In this document: positions 18,630 through 26,530 of the stretch, in pieces
Layout of the letters: each line of letters starts with the position of its first letter
Numbering within the stretch: the stretch's first letter is position 1
Origin: Lachnospiraceae bacterium
Lineage (GTDB): Bacteria > Bacillota > Clostridia > Lachnospirales > Lachnospiraceae
DNA length: 39,120 bases
Reading direction: 5' to 3'
NCBI GenBank assembly: GCA_024693925.1
Contig: JAILKH010000144.1
Location: forward strand, 1 to 39,120
Program-made: the position numbers and the translations under genes
Notes under the pieces: model-generated
Told to the model about the DNA's origin: nothing
Seen by the model: the letters and a program-made list of their open reading frames with translations, nothing else
The model's database searches: none

Positions 18630-18704
18630 TCATTTGCCCCTGTGCTTTGCAAACAGATCCCGGAACCCGAAAGGGAGATACTGATATGTTTTCATTCCTG
18701 CCAT
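18630..18704 (-). CDS. possible 24-residue small protein or leader peptide upstream of the purine permease
   Basis: On the minus strand an ideal ribosome binding site AAAGGAGG lies directly before an ATG (18704). The reading frame runs MAGMKTYQYLPFGFRD and then eight more residues (LFAKHRGK) to a TGA. The peptide is basic and aromatic. It has the same G/C-ending codon style as the permease 120 bases downstream, as if both arrived together. It could be a regulatory leader peptide, a small accessory protein of the permease, or the trimmed start of a lost gene. I do not recognise a family. Confidence 0.5.
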   Translation of the reverse strand: MAGMKTYQYLPFGFRDLFAKHRGK

Positions 18705-18770
18705 AATCCTCCTTTCAAAACTTCGGAGTCTTAACGTAATCCGTTAATATTTTCAAATTCTTACAAAGTC

Positions 18771-18799
18771 TTGCGATATCATCAAAAAAAAGGTACTAT
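18771..18799 (+). promoter_or_regulatory. promoter of the amylase/Nudix pair
   Basis: The -35 box TTGCGA (18771-18776) and -10 box TACTAT (18794-18799) are 17 bases apart. AAGGAG (18821-18826) then precedes the amylase ATG by nine bases. Confidence 0.6.
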
Positions 18800-18835
18800 A
18801 TATGGTAGAATATTCAGAGTAAGGAGACTTTATCT

Positions 18836-20488
18836 ATGGCTTGGTATGACGAAGCGATATTTTATCATATTTATCCTTTAGGACTTCTTGGTGCTCCCCC
18901 AAAAAACGAGTATAACGGTATTACACACAGACTTCCTTCGCTGGATCCCTGGATAAATCATATTAAAAACTTAGGATGTAATGCCCTCTACATCGGTCCT
19001 CTCTTTGAGTCCGAAGGGCATGGTTACGAAACCACGGATTACTTAAAGCTTGACAGTCGTTTAGGGGATAATAAGGATCTGAAAAGATTAGTAAAACAAT
19101 GTCATAAAAATAAAATTAAAGTCATCTTCGACGGTGTTTTCAATCACACGGGACGAACCTTCTTTGCCTTTAAGGATATTAAGGAACATCGGGAAATGTC
19201 TAAATACAGAGATTGGTATTGTAATGTTAATTTCTACGGTAACAATGAATATAACGACGGATTCTCTTATGATAACTGGGGCGGATATAACCTTCTGGTA
19301 AAATTAAACCAGCGTAATCCCGAGGTAAGGGACTATATCTGCAATGTGATCCGGTTCTGGGTAAAGGAATTTGACATTGACGGTATAAGACTGGATGCTG
19401 CGGATGTGCTTGATTTTGACTTCATGAAAGCACTGAGAGCCACTGCCAATGAAGTCAAACCCGAGTTCTGGCTTATGGGTGAAGTTATTCATGGAGATTA
19501 TACAAGATGGGTAAACGAAGGGACCCTGCATTCCGTTACAAATTACGCACTGCACAAAGCATTATATTCGGGACACAACGATCATAATTATTTCGAAATA
19601 GCACATACCGTAAAACGCCTTTATGATATGGGCGGAAGCCGTCCCGAAGGATTGAAACTATATAATTTTACGGATAATCATGATGTGGAAAGGATATATA
19701 CAAAGCTTAATAATAAAGCTCATATTATACCGGTTAATATACTTTTGTATACCCTTCCCGGTATACCTTCCGTATATTACGGCTCCGAATTCGGGATTGA
19801 AGGAAAAAAGGAACGATATTCCGATGAATCCTTAAGACCCAAACTTAATATTGAAGATTTTGATAATGCATTATCCGAAAATCCTATAACGGAACTCATA
19901 TCAAGCCTGGGAAAAATACGTCAGTCAACTCCGGCACTGTCCTATGGCGATTACTCGCAGCTCCTGCTCACAAACCGCCAATATGCCTTCACAAGAAAAT
20001 ATGAAGGAAAAGATTATATTATAACCGTAAATAATGATGACGTTCCCTGCTCAATGACTCTTCCGGCTAATGGTGATGACACTTACAGGGGACTTCTTTC
20101 GGGCACGGAAGTTTCTGTTAAAAACGGACAGATAGCTGTATCTGTTGAAGGTAATTCGGGAGATATATGGGTACCCGCGAAGGATAAGACACCGATAAAA
20201 TCCGGTCCCTCAAAAAAACAGAAACCTAAAAGAGATACTGTATTGACCAAGCCGGTCAATGACATGGATCGATCCGAAAATACTGCAGCAGCAGATAAAA
20301 CTCCTCCCTCACAACCCGGCCTGCCGGCTTCATCCTCAGCTTCATACGAAGACGGTATAATAAGAGGACTTCAGGAAGCTATTCTTGCCAGAATGGAAAA
20401 AAACGGACCTGTAACGGACCAGATGAGAAGAGATGTTGAAAATAATATATACCATGATTCATTGATCAATTGGATCAAAAGTTTCTGA
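18836..20488 (+). CDS. alpha-amylase family glycosidase (GH13) with C-terminal extension
   Basis: This cytoplasmic GH13 enzyme probably acts on maltodextrins. The four conserved regions are present: DGVFNH, GIRLDAAD with the nucleophile Asp187, GEVIHG with the acid Glu216, and NFTDNHD with Asp280. A beta-sandwich domain ends near residue 440. A Lys/Pro/Ser-rich linker (~445-500) and a short helical tail (GIIRGLQEAILARMEKNG...) follow; this ~100-residue extension is not part of the usual GH13 fold. No signal peptide is visible. The Nudix gene follows within 30 bases. Neopullulanase/cyclomaltodextrinase-like or maltogenic activity is likely, but the subfamily is not certain. Confidence 0.9.
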   Translation: MAWYDEAIFYHIYPLGLLGAPPKNEYNGITHRLPSLDPWINHIKNLGCNALYIGPLFESEGHGYETTDYLKLDSRLGDNKDLKRLVKQCHKNKIKVIFDGVFNHTGRTFFAFKDIKEHREMSKYRDWYCNVNFYGNNEYNDGFSYDNWGGYNLLVKLNQRNPEVRDYICNVIRFWVKEFDIDGIRLDAADVLDFDFMKALRATANEVKPEFWLMGEVIHGDYTRWVNEGTLHSVTNYALHKALYSGHNDHNYFEIAHTVKRLYDMGGSRPEGLKLYNFTDNHDVERIYTKLNNKAHIIPVNILLYTLPGIPSVYYGSEFGIEGKKERYSDESLRPKLNIEDFDNALSENPITELISSLGKIRQSTPALSYGDYSQLLLTNRQYAFTRKYEGKDYIITVNNDDVPCSMTLPANGDDTYRGLLSGTEVSVKNGQIAVSVEGNSGDIWVPAKDKTPIKSGPSKKQKPKRDTVLTKPVNDMDRSENTAAADKTPPSQPGLPASSSASYEDGIIRGLQEAILARMEKNGPVTDQMRRDVENNIYHDSLINWIKSF

Positions 20489-20515
20489 TAAACTGTTTTT
20501 TTAATGGGGGATATT

Positions 20516-21172
20516 ATGAAACCGGTTCTGAAAAAAGAAAAACTTGATACTTTACTGGAAGCCCGTTTTATAAATGTATACGATCATCCTTTTGGAGAAA
20601 ACGGACATTATCTGACTGCTTCGCGAAGAAAAAAAGATGACCTTGTAATGTTCAAAAGTGAAGAGGAATACAAAAATATGTATCCCGATGCGGTTACCAT
20701 GATAGTTATTATCACTGCAAAGAACCGGGAACCCGCCGTACTGATGAATTATGAATTCAGATATCCCACCGGAGAATTCATCCTTGCACCTCCCGCAGGT
20801 CTTATTGATCCGGAAGATCTTAACAGCGAAGATCCCATATTAACAACTGCCCGCAGAGAGATAGAAGAAGAAACCGGTATTTCCCTTAAAGACACCGACA
20901 GCTTACATATTGTCAATCCTCTTCTTTTTTCATCTCCGGGTATGACCGACGAAAGTAACGCCATAGTGTGTGCAATAATAGATCATACGGTGGAAGAGGA
21001 TATCAATTATGATAATATAAAGGGAAGTGAAGTCTTTAACGGATTTGAACTGCTGACCAAAGAACAGGCAATAAATATAATAAAAACAGGAAAAGACAAA
21101 AACCAATACCCTTATTCCGTGTACACCTGGATAGGACTTATGTACTTTATTTCGGACTTATGGAAAAATTAG
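20516..21172 (+). CDS. Nudix hydrolase
   Basis: This is a pyrophosphohydrolase for nucleoside-diphosphate-linked compounds, perhaps of the ADP-ribose/ADP-sugar type. The Nudix helix is visible as ARREIEEETGI, preceded by PAGLIDPED; about five extra residues lie between the Gly and the RE pair compared with the strict motif. The frame is open from an ATG at 20504, but GGGGGA just before the ATG at 20516 points to that start (218 residues). It follows the amylase by 27 bases and is probably co-transcribed. An ADP-glucose-like role would fit, but this is a guess. Confidence 0.87.
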   Translation: MKPVLKKEKLDTLLEARFINVYDHPFGENGHYLTASRRKKDDLVMFKSEEEYKNMYPDAVTMIVIITAKNREPAVLMNYEFRYPTGEFILAPPAGLIDPEDLNSEDPILTTARREIEEETGISLKDTDSLHIVNPLLFSSPGMTDESNAIVCAIIDHTVEEDINYDNIKGSEVFNGFELLTKEQAINIIKTGKDKNQYPYSVYTWIGLMYFISDLWKN

Positions 21173-21212
21173 CCCAATACACAGGTTAACTATAAGGCCT
21201 CCCATAATCAGA

Positions 21213-22580
21213 TCAGAGCTGTTTTCCGTTGTCAACAACCGACTTGCCGAGCCACTTCTTCTTATACCAGTAGTACATGACGATCAAACCGCGTATGATC
21301 TCATCCGTTGCTGTTCCCACAAATATTCCCGCAACACCCGCACCCAGTACGACTCCCACCATATATCCCGTAGTAAGACCCAATCCCCAGTTGCAGATTA
21401 TCCCCATTACAAGCGGAAACACATATGCTCCCGCCGCTTTAAGACTGCTGACAAAAGTCATATTAAGGCAGCGTCCCGTTTCCACAAATATATCTACTAC
21501 CATTATCATCTGTCCAAGCAGGATAATATTTTGGTTGTCGGTAAAAAAATGCAATGTATATCTGCAAAACAGCGCATTAAAGGAAGCCAGCGCTATGGTT
21601 ATGGGCATGGAAGTCCTAAGTGTCTTAAATACCCTTCTGTAGGCTTCATCCGGTTTATCCGCTCCCACTAGATGACCTGTAATTATCTGGGTTGCCATTG
21701 CACATGCATTTGAGAATATCATAGCAAAAGAAATAAGGGAATTACAATAAGCTCTTGCATTTACCGCATCATTACCCATTGCATTAACAAAAGACAGCAA
21801 TGTGGTCTGATAAAGATTATAAGTAAGATTCTCCCCCGCCGACGGAAGTCCGATCCTTATCATTTTAACAAGTAATTTACCGGGAAAGGGACTAAGATAA
21901 CGCAGGGATAATCTTCCGGTCTTTGTTATATAGAAAAAAGCTACAAGGGCCGTTACTGCCAGTAATCTTGCTGCAACCGTAGATATTGCCACTCCCGCAA
22001 CACCCATCTTTAAACCGGATAACGGCCCATAAAGGAAAAGATAATTACCACCTATATTGATCAGATTTATAGCAAGGGTAACCCACATCCCGATACGGGT
22101 ATATCCGTTACACCTTAATATCTGGAGCATAACATTAAAAACCGCAGATATAAATCCTCCTCCGCCGACTATATAAATATAGATCATCGAATAAGGACGC
22201 ATCTGCGATGAAACGTTAAGAAAATTCATAATAAACGGATTCAAAATACAAAATAAAGTACTTAAGGCAATACCGATAACAAGATTAACCGCAACCGCCA
22301 GTGTATATATCATGTTCATACTGTCATATAATCTTGCTCCCAGATACTGAGCTACGACCACACTGGTAGCCGTTGCTATAACATTAAAAAGAATGTTCAT
22401 CATGAACATAATGGTATTGGCATTTCCCACCGCGCCCACGGCATACTCATCATAGTGGCTCAACATCAGAGTATCCACATTATTTAGCATGGTGTTCAGC
22501 AACAGCTCCAAAAACATAGGACCTGCCAGAATTAACAGGGGTGTGTTTTCGTTTATAACAACATTTTTTTTCGTATTCAT
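21213..22580 (-). CDS. MATE family multidrug/toxin exporter
   Basis: The 455-residue membrane protein has about 12 hydrophobic segments in two related halves. It opens with TPLLILAGPMFLELLLNTMLNNVDTLMLSHYDEYAVGAVG, the classical MATE start (P-x-h near helix 1 and D in VDTLMLS), and a second-half counterpart GLPSAGENLTYNLYQTTLLSFVNAMG. It should expel cationic compounds in exchange for Na+ or H+. The start has only a weak GGGAT site. It is convergent with the Nudix gene and 140 bases downstream of the nitroreductase gene. Confidence 0.94.
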   Translation of the reverse strand: MNTKKNVVINENTPLLILAGPMFLELLLNTMLNNVDTLMLSHYDEYAVGAVGNANTIMFMMNILFNVIATATSVVVAQYLGARLYDSMNMIYTLAVAVNLVIGIALSTLFCILNPFIMNFLNVSSQMRPYSMIYIYIVGGGGFISAVFNVMLQILRCNGYTRIGMWVTLAINLINIGGNYLFLYGPLSGLKMGVAGVAISTVAARLLAVTALVAFFYITKTGRLSLRYLSPFPGKLLVKMIRIGLPSAGENLTYNLYQTTLLSFVNAMGNDAVNARAYCNSLISFAMIFSNACAMATQIITGHLVGADKPDEAYRRVFKTLRTSMPITIALASFNALFCRYTLHFFTDNQNIILLGQMIMVVDIFVETGRCLNMTFVSSLKAAGAYVFPLVMGIICNWGLGLTTGYMVGVVLGAGVAGIFVGTATDEIIRGLIVMYYWYKKKWLGKSVVDNGKQL

Positions 22581-22720
22581 ATAAATCCCACACTTTTAAT
22601 ATTATATGTAAACAGTCATTCACACATAACATTATACCCATGGTTTTCCGGAACATCTTATTATATTTTTACCAAAATCGTATCATTTTTTGTAACACTG
22701 TAAGATTCAGGGACTCTTCC

Positions 22721-23530
22721 TTACCGCATCCTTACACCGGCTATATATTCCACATCTTCCGGTACATCTATCTTAGGATCATCTATTATTATTTCGGGTA
22801 TTTTTCCCGACGCCTCCAAACCCATCATGAAATGGCATAAGGCTATACCCACATCTATTTTTTGAAGATCCCCGGTGGTATCATTTATATATCCTTTATC
22901 CTTTTTCTCATAGAAATGATATATACCTTCCTTTAAAATAATCCTCCAGGGTTGTTTATTTACAGCCGACGGAGCCCAGCGTACCATCTCCAAAATATCT
23001 GCCAGATCCTCTCCGGGCGTAAGAGGTCTACCCCATTCGTCCTCAAAAAACAGCTTGTCTGCAGATATACGGGAATCAGCACCGATACCCTTTCGCATCA
23101 TAGTCTCCTTTAAAGACCTTTTCTTTGCCGGATAACCCAGGGGACTTACACAGGGCATCATTTCCCCTTCTTTTACCCCGGCAGCTTTTTCAAACAATTC
23201 CCTTTTCATGGTACCACCGATCCATACCGTCCCGACACCCAGGCTCCACGCATATAGAACCAACTTCTCAAAGGAATAACCAAAAGCGACATCTGCATAG
23301 GGCTTTTTCTCCACTTTACCGGCAATATATAATCCTTCCCCGGACAAAACCGGACTGGAAAGACCATATTCCTTCGCATCCAACACAACAAACTCCACGG
23401 GAATATTAAACGGATTGGTTATCCCTTTTATATATTCACTTATTTTTTCCCTGTGTTCATCACTTATATTTCCGGAATCGAAGGTTCTTATACTTTTCCT
23501 TCCCCGGATGATCCCCGACAAATTCTCCAT
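22721..23530 (-). CDS. nitroreductase-family flavoprotein
   Basis: This is an FMN-dependent oxidoreductase of the nitroreductase superfamily. RGRKSIRTFDSG near the start binds the FMN phosphate, and VRWAPSAVNKQPWRIIL near residue 205 is the second FMN contact. The protein is ~270 residues and has both halves of the TM1586-like subgroup. A frame opens at 23575 inside the glutathione peroxidase gene, but GAGAGAAG lies before the ATG at 23530, leaving a 16-base gap to the upstream gene. It is the last gene of the OhrR-led operon, so a redox-stress role is likely. Confidence 0.9.
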   Translation of the reverse strand: MENLSGIIRGRKSIRTFDSGNISDEHREKISEYIKGITNPFNIPVEFVVLDAKEYGLSSPVLSGEGLYIAGKVEKKPYADVAFGYSFEKLVLYAWSLGVGTVWIGGTMKRELFEKAAGVKEGEMMPCVSPLGYPAKKRSLKETMMRKGIGADSRISADKLFFEDEWGRPLTPGEDLADILEMVRWAPSAVNKQPWRIILKEGIYHFYEKKDKGYINDTTGDLQKIDVGIALCHFMMGLEASGKIPEIIIDDPKIDVPEDVEYIAGVRMR

Positions 23531-23546
23531 ATGACTTCTCTCTTTC

Positions 23547-24086
23547 TTATAACAGTTCCTTAATACACTCTTCAACCTTCTTCATATCATCCGTAGGTTC
23601 AAATCTGGCTACAACATTTCCCTCACGGTCCACAATAAATTTTGTAAAATTCCACTTAATATCCGGCTTCTTATCCCAATCCGGATCCTTTTCGGAGAAC
23701 ATTTTCTCAAGAAGCGGCTTTAATTCATGCTCCTCAAAACCCACAAACCCTTTCCTGGATTTTAAATATGTATAAAGAGGAAGTTCATTCTCTCCATTCA
23801 CCTCTGCCTTCTTCATCTGGGGAAAGGTGGTATTATAATGAACCGTACAGAATTCATGTATCTCCTCATCACTGCCCGGAGCCTGTCCTCCAAACTGATT
23901 GCAGGGAATATCGATAATTTCAAGACCCTTATCATGATAATCCTTATATAACTGTTCAATAGGTTTATATTGAGGTGTAAATCCACATCCTGTAGCAGTA
24001 TTTACTATAAGCATAACTTTTCCCTTGTAATCGGCAAGACTTAATTTCTCACCTGTTCCCATGGTTACTTCATAATCGTAGATCAT
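23547..24086 (-). CDS. glutathione peroxidase family thiol peroxidase
   Basis: This 179-residue enzyme reduces hydrogen peroxide or organic hydroperoxides, in bacteria usually with thioredoxin. The peroxidatic residue is Cys34 in NTATGCGFTPQY, in the place of the selenocysteine of animal enzymes. The Gln of CNQFGGQ and the Trp/Asn of KWNFTKF complete the active site. An ideal AAAGGAGG lies before the ATG. It follows the radical SAM gene by 30 bases in the operon headed by an OhrR-like regulator, which fits a peroxide-inducible defence unit. Confidence 0.96.
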   Translation of the reverse strand: MIYDYEVTMGTGEKLSLADYKGKVMLIVNTATGCGFTPQYKPIEQLYKDYHDKGLEIIDIPCNQFGGQAPGSDEEIHEFCTVHYNTTFPQMKKAEVNGENELPLYTYLKSRKGFVGFEEHELKPLLEKMFSEKDPDWDKKPDIKWNFTKFIVDREGNVVARFEPTDDMKKVEECIKELL

Positions 24087-24116
24087 TTTTTGTTCCTCCT
24101 TTTGATAAATTGTTTT

Positions 24117-25217
24117 TTATGCAATTCTATTCTCCATAAGCTGTTTTACAAGCTCACGTTTCTCATACAGTACACACCCGCCTTCATGATCATCCATCAG
24201 GATATCACCGCTCTGCAGCGCCGTAAAAAGCGGAGAGTGCATAGCCTCACGAAGAGATGCATTTTTTATATTAACATCCGAATACGGAGAGAAAGGACAG
24301 GGTTCTGCTCCGCCATGAGAATTTATATGAAAAAATCCCCTGCCGGCGGCAACACATCCCCCGGAGCCTTTTTCATCCCCCGGGAAGGAAATATATACCA
24401 TTTCCGGTTTCTCTTCTCTTAAACGGTCAATCTCTCTTTTCAGATATTCTCTTTCAGCCTCTGCAGGCGCCAGTTCCCGGCTTTCATCCGTAACCGGTAC
24501 AAACTCAACAAATATTACTGCTTTACAGCCTCTGCCGGATAACTCATTCAAAAAATCATCGGAGGCAACCTCACGGACATTTTCTTTAGTCACCGTAACC
24601 GATGCTCCAAATATTAATCCCCGCCTGTTAAGCTCATCCATATTTTTTATTAATCGGTCATAAATCCCCATCCCTCTCCTTGTATCCGTAATCTCTTTTT
24701 TTCCTTCTATACTCATGATCGGTATAAGGTTACGGCACTCATCAAACAAATTAAAATACTTCTCATCCATAAATGTTCCGTTGGTGAATATGGGAAACAA
24801 TATATTTTTCTTTTTACCGGCCGCTTTTATCACATCCCTGCGAAGCATGGGTTCACCACCCGCAAGCAGAATAAAACTGATACCCAGATCATCCGCTTCT
24901 TCAAAAATTCCAAACCACTCCTCATCCGTAAGCTGACTCACCGGTTCAGCATCAACGGTAGCATGATTACACCTTGAATAGCAGCCCGCGCAGTGTAGAT
25001 TACATTTACTGGTTATACTGGCGATCAAAAACGGAGGAACGTGCTCACCCTTTTCTTCCGCTCTTTTTCTCTTCCAGGAGGCCTTAGAGCTTGCTGCGGC
25101 AAAACCAAGCATAAAAGCACTTTCCTTCGGATCCTTAAGCGTTGCCTTTAACGCATCCGCAACTACACGTTCCACTCCTTTTGTCATATATTCCTGAATA
25201 TTAAATTCCTTTTCCAT
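24117..25217 (-). CDS. radical SAM protein with SPASM-like C-terminus
   Basis: The CX3CX2C motif binding the catalytic 4Fe-4S cluster is C72, C76 and C79 in SKCNLHCAGCYSRC, and the SAM-binding GGEP follows in LLAGGEPMLRRD. Further cysteines near the C-terminus (SGGCVAAGR, AEPCPFSPYS, EGGCVLYE) suggest a second cluster as in SPASM or Twitch proteins. The 366-residue protein has no obvious peptide substrate gene nearby. It lies eight bases after the OhrR-like gene and before glutathione peroxidase, so it is probably co-regulated with peroxide defence. The reaction is unknown. Confidence 0.9.
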   Translation of the reverse strand: MEKEFNIQEYMTKGVERVVADALKATLKDPKESAFMLGFAAASSKASWKRKRAEEKGEHVPPFLIASITSKCNLHCAGCYSRCNHATVDAEPVSQLTDEEWFGIFEEADDLGISFILLAGGEPMLRRDVIKAAGKKKNILFPIFTNGTFMDEKYFNLFDECRNLIPIMSIEGKKEITDTRRGMGIYDRLIKNMDELNRRGLIFGASVTVTKENVREVASDDFLNELSGRGCKAVIFVEFVPVTDESRELAPAEAEREYLKREIDRLREEKPEMVYISFPGDEKGSGGCVAAGRGFFHINSHGGAEPCPFSPYSDVNIKNASLREAMHSPLFTALQSGDILMDDHEGGCVLYEKRELVKQLMENRIA

Positions 25218-25225
25218 AACCGTGC

Positions 25226-25657
25226 CTACCCTTCCAAAAATAAGTACAATAATCTGTACAATTCCTTCGCATCTTCTTCGCCGAGAGCAGATCCCTGTTC
25301 TGCTATCTTCATAGGAATATCCTTACATTTTTCTTTAATTAAATTTCCTTCCGGGGTAATACTTATAACGGTAACCCTCTCATCCTCTCTGGATCTTTCC
25401 CGGGTAACATATCCTGCCTTCTCAAGTCTCTTCAAAAGGGGAGTCAGGGTTCCGGCATCCAAATGGAGAATACTCCCCAGCTGTCCTACATTTACTGTCT
25501 CATATTCCCACAGCACCATTAACACCACATATTGCGTATAAGTAAGTCCCAGGGGACTAAGATACGGAGTATACCTCCCTACTATTTTCCTGCTACATGC
25601 ATACATCGGAAAACATAATTGATTCTTCAATAAAAGCTGTTCATATTCCTGTGCCAT
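25226..25657 (-). CDS. MarR-family peroxide-sensing regulator, OhrR type
   Basis: The 143-residue protein has the OhrR layout: sensor Cys15 in NQLCFPMYACSRK, the LTYTQYVVLMVLWE helix and a winged helix with LDAGTLTPLLKRLEKAGYVTRERSREDERV. In OhrR the Cys reacts with organic hydroperoxides and releases DNA. Here it heads an operon with radical SAM, glutathione peroxidase and nitroreductase genes. An exact consensus promoter with an imperfect TATT-N6-AATA dyad between its boxes lies upstream, which predicts autorepression relieved by peroxides. A second cysteine (Cys21) is near the sensor and could form a disulfide. No ohr gene is in the window. Confidence 0.94.
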   Translation of the reverse strand: MAQEYEQLLLKNQLCFPMYACSRKIVGRYTPYLSPLGLTYTQYVVLMVLWEYETVNVGQLGSILHLDAGTLTPLLKRLEKAGYVTRERSREDERVTVISITPEGNLIKEKCKDIPMKIAEQGSALGEEDAKELYRLLYLFLEG

Positions 25658-25688
25658 AATATACCCTCTCCTATTTATCTTTTGTCAT

Positions 25689-25717
25689 ATTATATTTCGC
25701 ACAATACATTTTGTCAA
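25689..25717 (-). promoter_or_regulatory. consensus promoter and probable OhrR operator
   Basis: On the minus strand, -35 TTGACA (25712-25717) and -10 TATAAT (25689-25694) match consensus exactly, with 17 bases between. The spacer holds TATTGTGCGAAATA, an imperfect dyad similar in style to MarR/OhrR sites. So strong a promoter needs a repressor, and the first gene encodes one. Confidence 0.82.
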
Positions 25718-25768
25718 GGTTTTTTTCATTCATCGAACAACCTTACCCTATTACTTTCCGGGAGAGCC

Positions 25769-25812
25769 AAAAAAAAGACACTATCCTTGAAATTTCTTTC
25801 CCGGATAGTGTC
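25769..25812 (-). terminator. Rho-independent terminator on the minus strand
   Basis: GGATAGTGTC and GACACTATCC (25803-25812 with 25777-25786) form a perfect 10-bp stem with a 16-base loop. Read on the minus strand it is followed by eight T residues (25769-25776). It would stop transcripts coming from the COG0523 gene at 26531, after they cross the inverted gene remnant, and so insulates the OhrR promoter. Confidence 0.85.
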
Positions 25813-25878
25813 CTAAGGCTGAAAAGCATATTTTTAGTTTAAATATTTCATAATATACAAGTGTTCACCCTCTAAACC

Positions 25879-26486
25879 GTGATAAATAGTAAATCCGCCT
25901 TCTTCGGTAGCCAGCCAGTCAAGATAAGTGATAGCAAGATCGGAGTCGAAGATGACGTTACCATATTCGGTGAATATGACAACGGGGCTACCGCGACTTT
26001 TATTACAAGCACCGGAGAAACCCCGGGAACAAACAGACTTGAAATAGCTGCCGATAAGGGTAAGCTTGTTCTTGAAGACGGAATATTAAAATGGACAAAG
26101 CTTAAAATATCCGAACGGGAATTCTGCTTCTCATGTAATTCTGGATTTGCTTTTCCCGAAACGGAATATGAAGAGTTCAAGGCCCCGGAATCCGATGGTC
26201 ATCCCATAATTCTCAACAATTTTGCAGATGCGATACTTGACAGCACTCCCCTTATTGCCCGGGAAGAAGAAGGTCTTAATTCCCTGCAGATATCCAATGC
26301 GGCATATATTTCCTCCTTTACCGATGACTGGAGCGATATTCCCGTAAGTGAAAAAATTTTTGAAGAATACCTTAATAAACATTGTGCACGGGAAAAAATA
26401 TCTACGATCATAAAATCGAGACTGTATCCTTAAACGAAACCGAATCCATCGAAAAGCTAAGGCAAAGATGGCAGGTTCGCTGGTAG
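25879..26486 (+). pseudogene. remnant of a Gfo/Idh/MocA-family oxidoreductase
   Basis: The translated stretch VEDDVTIFGEYDNGATATF and TSTGETPGTNRLEIAADKGKL is the C-terminal substrate domain of a Gfo/Idh/MocA sugar dehydrogenase. The N-terminal ~190 residues with the NAD(P)-binding Rossmann fold are missing, and only a GTG is available at 25879 without a ribosome binding site. The main frame ends at 26433. A shift at the A-run near 26392-26399 restores a coding-like frame (NIYDHKIETVSLNETESIEK, ending RQRWQVRW) to a TAG at 26484-26486. It is the only plus-strand gene here and has no promoter. Two lesions make it a decayed gene. Confidence 0.82.
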
Positions 26487-26501
26487 GCTTAGGATACGTA
26501 T

Positions 26502-26520
26502 GATAATAAATTTCATTATC
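26502..26520. promoter_or_regulatory. Fur/PerR-box-like inverted repeat in a convergent region
   Basis: The 19 bases GATAATAAATTTCATTATC match the classical Fur box at 16 of 19 positions on the minus strand. They lie between the end of the oxidoreductase remnant and the end of the COG0523 gene, where no start site is near. A similar GATAATGAAAT is present in the last codons of that gene, so it may be a chance duplication. Confidence 0.3.
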
Positions 26521-26530
26521 GGTCAATATG

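Larger units (their letters stand above)
18510..18835. other. 326-base intergenic region between divergent permease and amylase genes
   Basis: It holds, from left to right: the ribosome binding site of the NCS2 gene, about 120 bases with no recognised element, a 24-codon minus-strand reading frame (18630-18704) and the plus-strand amylase promoter (18771-18799). No well-formed minus-strand promoter was found. I looked for a purine riboswitch core and did not see one. Confidence 0.6.

Noticed and set aside
18510-18720. Purine riboswitch in the leader of the NCS2 permease
   Set aside because: I looked on the minus strand for the conserved core and two-hairpin arrangement and found neither. Only the small reading frame and a ribosome binding site are convincing.
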